A stretch of 64,000 bases of DNA. It comes from Clostridium sp. UBA4548. Lineage in GTDB: Bacteria > Bacillota > Clostridia > Clostridiales > Clostridiaceae. The notes under the pieces are model-generated. The model made no database searches. It had not been told where the DNA came from and saw nothing but the letters and a program-made list of their open reading frames with translations. This document shows, piece by piece, positions 24,800 to 34,300 of the stretch; the stretch's first letter is position 1; each line of letters starts with the position of its first letter. The position numbers and the translations under genes are program-made. The stretch covers positions 311,709 through 375,708 of the forward strand of contig NZ_DGLI01000044.1 of NCBI RefSeq assembly GCF_002387895.1. Direction: 5' to 3'.

Positions 24800-25963
24800 T
24801 TAAAGCAATTTTTCTCTCACTTTAAACCCTTGATTAGCAGCAATTTGGTACAGTGGAGAAATGCACTTTTTAAGCTCTTGACTAAACATTTCCTTGGTAC
24901 CACTTTTGTAGAATTCATAGATGTTCTCAAGTCTAAAAGCATCAATATATTCCTCTGCAATATCATTAACCTTTTTCTTACATACATGAGAAAAAGCTTC
25001 ATACTGTAAAGCACAAAAATCAGCTATGTACTTATCATAAAGTAACAAGTCATCACTCTTTTTACTATTAATATTCTTAAAGGTAGGCACTAAGTTCCAA
25101 ATCTGATCATGTAGTACAAAACTCCATGGAATAAAGTGATCTATGCTTAAGCCTCCATGAAGATCGTAATTTTCTTCAGTAAAATATTTTCCTGTGTAGA
25201 TATCAATAATTTTAGAATTGCTAATTACATCTTTCCAAAGCTTTGTTGCCTTTGAAAGCTTTCTCTCCTTAGGTGCTTCTAGCTTAAAGGCTATGGCAGG
25301 TACATTAGGATTTCTCTTTTGAAGAAAACATACTAGCTTATAATAGGCCCAACCTTTTATTATCCTGTAGTTATATTTTAAATAGTCTATCCAACCATCT
25401 TTCATCCTAATAAAACTCTCATTTTTATCATCTTTATATACGCCATAAATGCAGTTATCCTCTACCCTAGATAGCTCCTCTAGCTCCTTCATAGGCTTCT
25501 TCTTATCAAGAACTTTCTCATTAAGAAAAGGAGATAAAAATCTATAAGGAACATTTAAGGTTAAATCCTTTAGCAGCTTAACTAAGGCTTTGTCTTTCGT
25601 ACTGCATAGAAAATTAAGAAGCTTAGTTTCCTCATAATTGTTTTCAAAGCCATAAGTATCAGCAATGTAATTAACTACTGTAACTAAATTATCACAATAC
25701 CCAAAGCTCAGCTTAAAAGCTCTTATTGGATACCAAGCATTAACTACCATTCTTGAAACTAGCTTTTTAAATGGAATCTCCACACTACCTAAAGAAACCT
25801 CATCAAGTAAAGCAATTAGCCAATACATCTTATAACTTGCAACCACTTTATTATCATCTAACACCCTTGAAAAGGTCGAATAATCTACTTCTCTGCTATA
25901 AGGTATCATCTCTACTGACTTAGGCAGTATTAATTGGTTTTTGGGTATTATTATTTTATTCAA
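24800..25963 (-). CDS. HNH endonuclease domain protein of the restriction locus
   Basis: In this 387-residue protein the HNH (beta-beta-alpha metal) motif is at about 255-305: IYTGKYF, then LSIDHFIPWS (His276), IWNLVP (Asn290) and FKNINSKKSDDL. The third position is Asn rather than His (HNN type). Residues 1-240 are helical and not recognised, perhaps for DNA recognition. It starts with TTG, chosen because AGGGGG is 7 nt upstream. It lies 108 bp downstream of the Sau3AI-type gene on the same strand, so it is probably co-transcribed. It could be an accessory nuclease or a separate defence gene. Confidence 0.75.
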   Translation of the reverse strand: MNKIIIPKNQLILPKSVEMIPYSREVDYSTFSRVLDDNKVVASYKMYWLIALLDEVSLGSVEIPFKKLVSRMVVNAWYPIRAFKLSFGYCDNLVTVVNYIADTYGFENNYEETKLLNFLCSTKDKALVKLLKDLTLNVPYRFLSPFLNEKVLDKKKPMKELEELSRVEDNCIYGVYKDDKNESFIRMKDGWIDYLKYNYRIIKGWAYYKLVCFLQKRNPNVPAIAFKLEAPKERKLSKATKLWKDVISNSKIIDIYTGKYFTEENYDLHGGLSIDHFIPWSFVLHDQIWNLVPTFKNINSKKSDDLLLYDKYIADFCALQYEAFSHVCKKKVNDIAEEYIDAFRLENIYEFYKSGTKEMFSQELKKCISPLYQIAANQGFKVREKLL

Positions 25964-26071
25964 GGTTATTCCCCCTAACCCATAGCTTTTGTTTTATTAT
26001 AATAAGTTAGGCATAACAGTACCTAATTACTAATTCTTTTTTATCAATTACATTTTTGTACATACTTATCA

Positions 26072-27442
26072 CTATCCTAGTAAGCTCTTTATTTGCTCTA
26101 ATATATAAGTATTATTTAACCAAAAGCATTGCTTTGTAAGCCTTCTACCATCTGGTAACTCATATGTGTCATTAGCATCTCTTCCATGGGGTCTTACATG
26201 ACAAACATAGCTTTCACTCTTTGAAGGCAAGTTATTCTTATGCCTAATTCCACTTTTGGTCAGTTTTTCTTTTATTTCTACACCATCTTTAATTACTTCT
26301 ACGGTTTTTATATATACCCTTTCTACTTCATTTAAATCCTCATAGGGTATATTCCAAAACTTAAATCCTTTAAATACTAAATCACCATTTTTATTTTCTT
26401 TAAAAACTATAAATAAGTACTTTTGCTCTCCTAAAATTCTTTTCAAATCTGAATCTTCCCAGGAAGTTTCTATAATATCTTTAAATTTAAATGTGGGAAA
26501 AGACATGCTTTCTTTGATTTTATTGTTTTTATCTACTGTTATAGTCTTTAACTTTAAATTAGCTTTTTCAAATTCTTGTATTTTTGAAAGGTCTGTTCCT
26601 TTTATATTGAAAATTTTTGATACAAGAAGCTGAACTGAATTTTTTGCACTTGATGCTTGTCCGTAAACTTCACATAATTCTTCATAGCTCTTATTAATTA
26701 ATGGTTTAAGTACCTTTTCTACATATCCTCTAATTGAAAAGTTACCATCCTTAATAAGCTTTTCTGATGATTCATTATTTAAATTATTTCTCAATATATG
26801 AGTCATATAAGATTGTTTAAAAGAATAGGCCCTTTGCATTGCTGGAATATTTGAAAAAGGCTGCTCTCTTAAAGATGAACTATCTTTACCCTTTGTGCAT
26901 GCACCTAAGTAGAAGGTGTCCCCTTCAGATAATTCATGAGCTTTTCCGTTTTTAATTTTATCTATTATTGTTTCCCAATCTTGAATTACCGTAGGTAAAT
27001 CTTCTTCTGGAACTTCGTATAAAATTGTATTTGTAATCTTATACTCCCCTACACTTTTTTCCTTTTCATAGTTATAAAATACAATAAGTAGCTTATTGTT
27101 CTTCGTCCAGAAGGAACTAGTATAAAAGTCTTTATAAACCTCTTCCATATAATTAATTATATTTAGAACTAATCTTTCCTTTGCAGATATGCTTCCATTT
27201 TTGTTCTTTTTATATGGTGTTACTTTTAATTCTATATTAAGATTCTTAAAATCAGCCTCAGGTTTGGAATTTATTTCATAGCCAAAGTAGCTCTCTTCAA
27301 TAATCTGCCCAAGTTTTCCCTTTGCCTTTTCATTTATAATTCTATTAGTTTTATCTATTTCACTAAAAGTTTTCCCTTCAAGACCTTTAGCATAAGTAAG
27401 TAACTCCTCTTGTGTTTCATAAGTGATTTTTTTGTTTCCCAT
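26072..27442 (-). CDS. Sau3AI-type type II restriction endonuclease
   Basis: This 456-residue protein is similar to R.Sau3AI over its length. The N-terminal MutH/Sau3AI catalytic core has PEADF (Asp64) and IELKVTPYK (Glu71, Lys73), then KERLVLNIINY. The family-specific KAHELSEGDTFYLGACTKGK, the SSLREQPFSN segment and the C-terminal VCHVRPH and KQCFWLNNTYI match the second, DNA-binding MutH-like domain. Sau3AI cuts before GATC and is blocked by cytosine-C5 methylation, so GATC is the expected target. It is divergent from the methyltransferase gene across 111 bp. Its length is slightly under that of Sau3AI (489). Confidence 0.9.
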   Translation of the reverse strand: MGNKKITYETQEELLTYAKGLEGKTFSEIDKTNRIINEKAKGKLGQIIEESYFGYEINSKPEADFKNLNIELKVTPYKKNKNGSISAKERLVLNIINYMEEVYKDFYTSSFWTKNNKLLIVFYNYEKEKSVGEYKITNTILYEVPEEDLPTVIQDWETIIDKIKNGKAHELSEGDTFYLGACTKGKDSSSLREQPFSNIPAMQRAYSFKQSYMTHILRNNLNNESSEKLIKDGNFSIRGYVEKVLKPLINKSYEELCEVYGQASSAKNSVQLLVSKIFNIKGTDLSKIQEFEKANLKLKTITVDKNNKIKESMSFPTFKFKDIIETSWEDSDLKRILGEQKYLFIVFKENKNGDLVFKGFKFWNIPYEDLNEVERVYIKTVEVIKDGVEIKEKLTKSGIRHKNNLPSKSESYVCHVRPHGRDANDTYELPDGRRLTKQCFWLNNTYILEQIKSLLG

Positions 27443-27553
27443 AAAATTTCCCCCAAAATAAAAGTTGATCTTTACTTTTGTTTATATTATAATTATAATA
27501 GTATTTATAGGTTTTTACTAATAAAAAATATCTAGATATTATAGAGGTGAAAG

Positions 27554-28837
27554 ATGAGAAAAACCGTATGTGAACTATTCGCTGGTGTTGGCGGTTTTAG
27601 AGTTGGTCTTAATGGTGAAAAGGATAATAATGGATGGGATTTTGTTTGGGCCAATCAATGGGAGCCAGGGAAAAAAACTCAACACGCATTTGATTGCTAT
27701 ACTCATCACTTTGGAGAAAGTGATTGTCATGTAAATGAAGATATATCAACAATTAGTGCAATTGATATTCCTAATCATAATCTCTTAGTTGGTGGTTTTC
27801 CTTGCCAAGATTATTCTGTAGCTAGAACTCAGGCAAAAGGAATACAAGGTCATAAAGGGGTTCTTTGGTGGGAAATAAATAGAATTGTTAAGGAAAAAAG
27901 ACCGCCTTTTATACTCCTTGAAAATGTAGATAGATTATTGAAGTCTCCTGCCAAACAAAGAGGTCGTGATTTTGGTATTATGTTGTACTCACTGTGGCAA
28001 TTAGGCTATTCTGTTGAATGGAGAATAATAAATGCAGCGGATTATGGATTTGCCCAAAAAAGAAGAAGGGTATTTATCTTTGCATTCCACAATGAAACTC
28101 AATACTATAAAAAACTTGGAAAATTAGACAATCTTGAAAAGTGGCTACTCTCACATGGCTTTTTTCAAAGTCAATTTCCTTCTAAGTTTTTACAAAGTAA
28201 CTTATCTTGTAATTTAAATGAATTTGAAGATATAGTTGAAATATCTGATTCTTTTAAGTTTGAATTTAAAAATTCAGGAGTTATGAGTAATGGTTTAATT
28301 ACAACTATGGAAGTTAATGCTGATAAATTCATACCTAAAACCCTAAGAGAAATCCGTATCGAGCAAGAAGTTGATGAAAAATACTTTATTGACAATAATG
28401 AAAAAAAACTAGAGAAGTTTAAATACCTTAAGGGATCAAAAAAAATACAACGCGTAGACAAAAATGGTTTTGAGTATTTTTATTCTGAAGGTGGTATGAA
28501 CTTTCCTGATTCTCTTGACTTACCTGGAAGAACAATGCTTACTAGCGAAGGTAGTGTGAATAGGAGCACCCATGTAATTGAAGATTTCAAAACTGGAAGA
28601 TATAGACTGATTACCCCTGTTGAATGTGAGAGGCTAAATGGTTTCCCTGATAACTGGACAGATACTGGAATGCCCGAAAATTTCAGGTATTTCTGCATGG
28701 GAAATGCTCTAGTTGTAAGCTTAGTTGAAAAAATGGGTATTACTTTGAATAATATTTTTGAAAAGGAAAAAGAGCTTAACCTTGATTACTTTGTAAAAGA
28801 TGATGTTGCTTATGATCAAATATGCCTATTTGATTAA
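27554..28837 (+). CDS. DNA (cytosine-5-)-methyltransferase, Sau3AI-type partner
   Basis: This 427-residue protein has C5-methyltransferase motifs in order: FAGVGGF (SAM site, about 9-15), GGFPCQDYSV with catalytic Cys84, LLENVDRLL (ENV, 123-125), QKRRRVFIFAF, a target-recognition stretch about 190-330, then RLITPVECERLNGFPDNW and GNALVVSLV. It should methylate the inner cytosine of GATC to protect it from the adjacent restriction enzyme. The start has AGAGGTGA 5 nt upstream. It is convergent with the EVE nuclease gene through a strong terminator. Target specificity is inferred from the linked Sau3AI-type gene. Confidence 0.92.
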   Translation: MRKTVCELFAGVGGFRVGLNGEKDNNGWDFVWANQWEPGKKTQHAFDCYTHHFGESDCHVNEDISTISAIDIPNHNLLVGGFPCQDYSVARTQAKGIQGHKGVLWWEINRIVKEKRPPFILLENVDRLLKSPAKQRGRDFGIMLYSLWQLGYSVEWRIINAADYGFAQKRRRVFIFAFHNETQYYKKLGKLDNLEKWLLSHGFFQSQFPSKFLQSNLSCNLNEFEDIVEISDSFKFEFKNSGVMSNGLITTMEVNADKFIPKTLREIRIEQEVDEKYFIDNNEKKLEKFKYLKGSKKIQRVDKNGFEYFYSEGGMNFPDSLDLPGRTMLTSEGSVNRSTHVIEDFKTGRYRLITPVECERLNGFPDNWTDTGMPENFRYFCMGNALVVSLVEKMGITLNNIFEKEKELNLDYFVKDDVAYDQICLFD

Positions 28838-28848
28838 TATTTTCTTTT

Positions 28849-28887
28849 TAACCAGTTCATCTATAGTTTTAATGTAGATGAACTGGT
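28849..28887 (+). terminator. strong terminator of the methyltransferase gene
   Basis: AACCAGTTCATCTA (28849-28862) and TAGATGAACTGGTT (28874-28887) form a 14-bp perfect stem, followed by a T-run to 28891. It lies between convergent genes. Confidence 0.9.
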
Positions 28888-28894
28888 TTTTTTA

Positions 28895-30025
28895 TTAATT
28901 CACTTCTTCAAACTCTAATTCGCTGTTTTCTATGTTATATTTGTATTTTACGAGTCGAAGATTTGTCCAAACTTTTGAAATAATTGGTCTTCTCCCTATG
29001 GTAAAATTTCTAATAGCAACATTATTTTTATAAGCTATTACTTCTTTAGAAAAATCATAAGCTACAATAAAAGCCTCAATCATTTCATAGTTTCCAAAAG
29101 TATATTCTTGGCTTAACCAATCAACATATTTAATTACTTGATCTATAGCATCAAATACAGCTTCATCTTTTTTTATTTCTAAAACGAGATACTTTGAAAT
29201 CGTATCAAAACCACTTATATATCTATAGCCAAATATATCCATCTTATCCATGTAATCTATAGCTTTGAATGGTGAGGCAATAACTTGATGAGAAATATAA
29301 TCCCACCTTCCAAATATAGTATTATTACTTCTTGATACCATACTAGTAATAGCTGCTTCTATAGCCATTTCATGTTTAATCTTACCTTCCTTATGACTAT
29401 ACATTAATATAGCTTTCTCATTCACAAAATAGTTATTGCTAACTTTGGTACTAATACCATTATGAATTTCCGTATTAAAGTTATATACATCATGTTTTCT
29501 GTTAATTGATTGTTCATTCCTAATTAATATAATATCTTTTAGCGCTTTATTTTCATTGTCATCTACCTTTATAAAAGAAAGTTTCCAAAATGCTCTTAAA
29601 TTTTTGAAACTATTAGGATTTGACGATAAAACATCATCCATATCAATTCCCTCTAAGAAAAAGTTGGGGCTTGGCTCAAATATGCATAAAATTCTATTAT
29701 TAGTATTCCCATTGCAATCTTTCATTAACATTTCATCATTTATTTCTTCATTATTGAAATTATTTGGCTGAAGTGCATTGGGAAAATTAAGAAGCTTGCA
29801 TTCATTTTTAATACTAATCAACTTCCCAATACCATAAATCTTTCTCTTGATAAAGAAATAAACATTATCACCTGGCTTCATACTCAAATAATCTGCAAAT
29901 GTACCTTCATGGTGTACTCCCCAAGTATTATTTCTTGGAGAAGTTAAATTAGTGCTATAAACTCCATTTTCAATGCATTGTCTTAAAGAATTAATACTAT
30001 CGAGACTAAAAATATATCCTGCCAT
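28895..30025 (-). CDS. EVE-like domain fused to a PD-(D/E)XK nuclease
   Basis: In this 376-residue protein, residues 1-155 resemble an EVE/PUA-like module (GYIFSLDSINSLRQCI, ENGVYST, KPGDNVYFFIKRKIYGIGKL, then AFWKLSFIKV). Such modules bind modified bases. Residues 205-330 resemble a NucS/DUF91-like PD-(D/E)XK nuclease: HEMAIEAAI, MDIFGYR (Asp263) and YLVLEIKKDEA (Glu283, Lys285), then DQVIKYVDWL. This is the expected build of a modification-dependent nuclease. It is convergent with the C5-methyltransferase gene and co-directional with the NERD gene. Whether it reads the methyl mark of its own locus or a foreign one is unknown. Domain names are inferred from motifs. Confidence 0.65.
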   Translation of the reverse strand: MAGYIFSLDSINSLRQCIENGVYSTNLTSPRNNTWGVHHEGTFADYLSMKPGDNVYFFIKRKIYGIGKLISIKNECKLLNFPNALQPNNFNNEEINDEMLMKDCNGNTNNRILCIFEPSPNFFLEGIDMDDVLSSNPNSFKNLRAFWKLSFIKVDDNENKALKDIILIRNEQSINRKHDVYNFNTEIHNGISTKVSNNYFVNEKAILMYSHKEGKIKHEMAIEAAITSMVSRSNNTIFGRWDYISHQVIASPFKAIDYMDKMDIFGYRYISGFDTISKYLVLEIKKDEAVFDAIDQVIKYVDWLSQEYTFGNYEMIEAFIVAYDFSKEVIAYKNNVAIRNFTIGRRPIISKVWTNLRLVKYKYNIENSELEFEEVN

Positions 30026-30066
30026 ATTTCCTCCTTCAAATTTAACTAAATTTACTTAACAATTCT

Positions 30067-30789
30067 TTATCCTCTCATCTCCCTAACTTCCTCCACATGT
30101 CTCCTCTTAACTTCCTCTGACACATTGCTATAGCTCTTCAATCTATTATAGATTTCATCTATCTGCTCTCTTCCTAAGTAGCAACAGCTACTTAGTATCA
30201 TCCTGTTCACAGTTTTTTCTAATTCATTTCTATTTATCACTCTTATGCTCTCAGAGTATACCTGTAGCTTTTTCAAGGTACACCTTTCACTAAAGGCAAT
30301 GATTGACTTCATTATATTTTTTTCTTCTATATTAAGTAGCTTTGAAAGATGTCTGATGTGACTTTGGTTTTGCCAAATTGGGTTGTAGAATTTTTCTTTT
30401 CTTCCGTTTTTAAAGCTCTGGGTCCAGTTTTTATTCTTTTCATCTCCAAAGATCCAGCCACTGTAGTTCTTTGATTCAATTACAAAGATTCCCTTTTCAT
30501 GAATCATTACAACATCTATTTCTGTAGTCCCACCTTTTTCCTTTGGCACATAAACATTGGCTAATATTCTCTTGTGCCCTTCTATTTTATTTAAGATATT
30601 AAAGGATAGGTATTCCCCGTATAATCCTGAGTTAAATCTAACTTTAGTATAGGAGTATCCAGTTTCTTTTTTGTAATTACTTTTATTATAATTTTTCACT
30701 TCTATGTACTGAACTAAGGCTGCAAACATCATTATTAATATAAGAAATCCCATAATTAAAATCCCCTTTATAAAAACTTGCTTATACAA
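30067..30789 (-). CDS. membrane-anchored NERD domain protein
   Basis: This 240-residue protein has one N-terminal transmembrane helix (about 8-28) and a NERD (nuclease-related) domain: YGEYLSFNIL, then TEIDVVMIHEKGIFVIESKN (Asp and ESK of the PD-(D/E)XK core), YSGWIFGDEKNKNW and KFYNPIWQNQSHI. The core acidic residues and Lys are kept, so nuclease activity is plausible. NERD proteins are common next to helicases and in defence islands. The C-terminal 70 residues are helical and basic. The gene lies 41 bp upstream of the EVE nuclease gene on the same strand and is probably in one operon with it. Confidence 0.8.
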   Translation of the reverse strand: MYKQVFIKGILIMGFLILIMMFAALVQYIEVKNYNKSNYKKETGYSYTKVRFNSGLYGEYLSFNILNKIEGHKRILANVYVPKEKGGTTEIDVVMIHEKGIFVIESKNYSGWIFGDEKNKNWTQSFKNGRKEKFYNPIWQNQSHIRHLSKLLNIEEKNIMKSIIAFSERCTLKKLQVYSESIRVINRNELEKTVNRMILSSCCYLGREQIDEIYNRLKSYSNVSEEVKRRHVEEVREMRG

Positions 30790-31220
30790 GTAATTATAAG
30801 ATAATTTACTTACAAACTTAACAAAAACTTTGAGAAACTTGTTGAAATTTCAGCTATTTTTTCATCAGAATGACTTTTTAAATTAATAATATAAATTAAC
30901 TTGAACTTTGCTAAAATTATATTCAATATATTGTTTTATATCGACATATTTATCTATTCCTTTACAATAGTAACTTGCAACTACAGTTCCTCTTTGAGTA
31001 ACAAGCTATAAAAACTGTCCTATCCACCTCTAAAAACAACAGATTTATAGTCTTCTCAAGATTTAAAGAAAAGAATATAACCATAAAAAAATATATGAAG
31101 CCTTCAATATATCCATATATCAATAAAAGAATAAAAAAATAAGAAAGTATAGTGATCATGGGGGTTTGCGGGTATTAGGGTGGTTTTTTTACTTAGAAAA
31201 GCCTTATAAATTGATAATGA
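30790..31220. other. gap with a G-rich motif, no gene supported
   Basis: The gap between the NERD gene and the helicase terminator is AT-rich. The only striking piece is the G-rich 31160-31183 (GGGGG, GGG, GGG, GG runs). A similar flank, ATAGTG(A/T)TCATG(G/C)GGGTTTG, occurs near 45893-45915. A 65-codon hydrophobic frame (30962-31159, minus) has no ribosome site and is not called as a gene. Confidence 0.5.
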
Positions 31221-31251
31221 AAAGGGTCATGTAATATGTACATGACCCTTT
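31221..31251. terminator. terminator of the helicase-nuclease gene
   Basis: AAAGGGTCATGTA (31221-31233) and TACATGACCCTTT (31239-31251) form a 13-bp stem with a 5-nt loop. It lies 65 bp beyond the stop on the minus strand. Confidence 0.8.
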
Positions 31252-31315
31252 AGGCAATTATTAGCAAAATAATCTGTGCTGGTAATTTGTTAATTACCCC
31301 AAAGTTAACTTAATG

Positions 31316-34300
31316 CTATTCATTAACTCTCTTTATTTCATTTAAAAGCCTTTGTACTTCACCCTTAGGATTATTCCACCAGTTATAGCTCCAGATTCTA
31401 GTTATTTTCCATCCTCTAGATTCCAGATAGCGTTGTCTATGGACATCTCTTTCCCTTGCTGATTTAGAGCTGTGGTAGGTTGCTCCATCACATTCTATTC
31501 CTAGAATATACTTAGATTTTATTGGATCATAAATAGCTAAGTCTATTTTGTACCCTGAAACTCCAACTTGAGTGTGAACTTCAAGGTTATGGAGTTTATC
31601 TTTTAAAGCTTCATAAACTTCACCTTCAAAGTCGCTGTCATGGTGTATTTCCTCTTTACTTTTCATCTTGGTGTCCATCACAGTTTTTAAAATATTCTCT
31701 GCTTCAGTTTTGTTTCCACTTGATACTGCTCTAACATATTGGAGATAATTTTTGAACAGCTTTGGTCCTTGATTTTTAGTGTTATCCACTTGAAGCTCTT
31801 CTGGTTCAATGGAAGTTACCACATAAATCTTTTTCTTAGCTCTACTTATGGCAACGTTTAGTCTGTTTTCTCCACCATCTTGGGATAAGGATCCAAAGTT
31901 TACGGAAATCCTTCCATTTTCCTTCTTTGCATAGGCAATGGAGAAAATGATTATATCTCTTTCATCACCTTGAACATTTTCTATGTTTTTTACAAATAAG
32001 CTTACATCTTCATTTTCATCCATTCTGTCAATTTCAGCTAGATATAGTTCCCTAAATTCACTATCTTCTCTAGCCTTTTTATCTAGCAGATCTTCTATGG
32101 TAGTTTTTTGGTTAATGTTAAAGGTGATAATTCCTATGGTTTCCCTGTTTTTTCTTTCCTTAAGAATCTGATGCACTAAAGTTACTACTCTTTCAGCTTC
32201 TTCAATATTTGCTCTGTTAATCCATTTTCCAGGTACCATTATTCTTTCAATTGGAACTCCATATTCCCCTTGAGTATGAACATTTGGTGAAATTCTAAGT
32301 CTTCCTTCGTAAAAGGCATAGTTAGAAAAGTTAATTAGCTCTTCAAAGGAAGAACGATAATGGTAGTTTAAATGAACTCCTTTGTAGTTTACTTTTGCAA
32401 GGTCTAGTAAGCTCTCCTCCTCTAGTGCTGCTGTGGTGTCATCCTCCACTTCTTCCTCTTCCTCTTGGTCTAAGAACCTATTGGAGAAGGTTCCATTTGG
32501 TCTTAACTGCTTATCATCTCCTGCAATTATTACGCTGCTTCCTCTAAAGATGGTTGGAATAGCATTTTCAACATACATCTGGGAAGCTTCATCAAAGATT
32601 ACAATATCAAAAAGCTCCTCTTTTAAAGGTAGTATTTCTGAAACAGTTTCTGGACTTAATAAAAAGCAAGGAAAAACCTTCAGTATCATGTCACTATAAT
32701 CTTCAAGATACTTTCTTATAGGAAGCAGTGCTCTTTTTTTGTTTGCTTGCCTTTTAAACTCTTTAAAGCCCTTTTCACCTTGAAGGGTTTCTATATTACA
32801 GTTCCATTTATTTAAAATGAATTCTCTCACTAAGTTTTGCTTCACTTCAATATTAGAGTTTATCCCTTGAACTAATTTATCGAAACCCCCTAGGTACTGC
32901 ACTGCCTTTTGAAATTCTTCTTCCTTTTCTATTTCTCCAATGTGATAAAGCATAATAAACTCTAGAAGCTTCTCAGTTGAGTTTCTCATTTTCTCCACAT
33001 CTTCATTTAAAGCATAATTCATGATTTTAAATTGCAGCTCACTAAGCCCTTTTGTGGTTTTAAGTTCAGTTTTATACTCCTCAATAAGATGAAGAGCTTC
33101 AATAACATCCTTAAAATATTCCGTTAAATCCTCACCCTTAAGAAGCTCTACCACCACAAGGTTATAAACTCTTTCATTTAAAGCCTTCTTTACAATGGAA
33201 ATCTCCTGAAAGGAAGCTTCAATTTCACTGTGCAGTGTAATCATAGATTTTTGGAGCTGTGAATATCTATTTTCATATTCTACTTTATTTGCTTCTTCCT
33301 GTTTCTTGTTTTTTGAATAATTCATCCAATACTTAAGGCTCCACCATCTGCCATCATTGATAGGCTTAAGCAAGTCTCCACTTTTCTCAAGAGAAGTAGC
33401 CTTAATTACTTCCTCTAACTTCTCCCCAGTTAAAACATAGCAATTTTCCTCAAAGGCTTCCATTAGTTTATGGTATAGGTCCCCTTCACTAATAGCTTTA
33501 TCAGTGATTTTCTTAATGGGGTCTATGATATTTTCCACCTTCATAGAAAGCTCATCTATATCCATAAAGCTCATATTTAAATCCACATCATCCACAAAAG
33601 GATTTTTAGTAAGCAAGTTTCTATAAGTTTTGTAACTTAAAACCTCTTTGTGTTGAAGCCCTTCTACTGCTTCCCTTAGGTTTTCATAGGTATAAGTTTT
33701 AAAAACATTTTCCTGCCTAAACCTAGAAAAATCAGAATATCTACTGTCTTCTCTGCTTTTAATGCCCTTTGTCTTACTATACATTTCTTGAAGAGTTAGT
33801 CCAAAGTGTCTTTCTTTATGGAGTGCATAAGCTAGTTTTTCTAATTGCTCTATTTTACTATCAATATCCCTAGACACCTGAAGTATATTTTTCTCGTAGT
33901 CCTCATATTCTCCACCTAAAACCTCTAAGGACTGAGCCACAGTACTATAAAAGGATTTCTTATCCCCTTCAATATCATGGATTAAAAGTGCTTTGGCATT
34001 AAGCTTTGCAAGTCTGTTATAAATAACATCTAGTGCTGCCCTTTTTTGAGACACCATGAGAATAGTTTTATTTCTTGCTAAGGCATTGGAGATAATGTTA
34101 GCAATGGTTTGTGACTTACCTGTACCCGGTGGTCCATATATAACTAATTCTTCTGTGTCGTTGGAAAGCTTCACAGCCTTTTCTTGACTATAATCTAGAG
34201 CTGACATTAAATAAAGCTCTTCTTCACTGAAGGATAACTTACCATGTTCTTCTTTATCCTCTAAGGAATTTGTCTCCAAAGCAGAACTGGTCTTAAGTAA

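Noticed and set aside
24800..25963. HNH protein as a Cas9-like or homing endonuclease
   Set aside because: No RuvC motif, no intron or intein context and no CRISPR nearby. Linkage to the Sau3AI-type gene is the better explanation.
30962..31159. 65-codon minus-strand frame with a hydrophobic N-terminus
   Set aside because: It has no ribosome site and low-complexity AT-rich content, and it overlaps the G-rich motif. The hydrophobic residues are what AT-rich DNA gives by chance.
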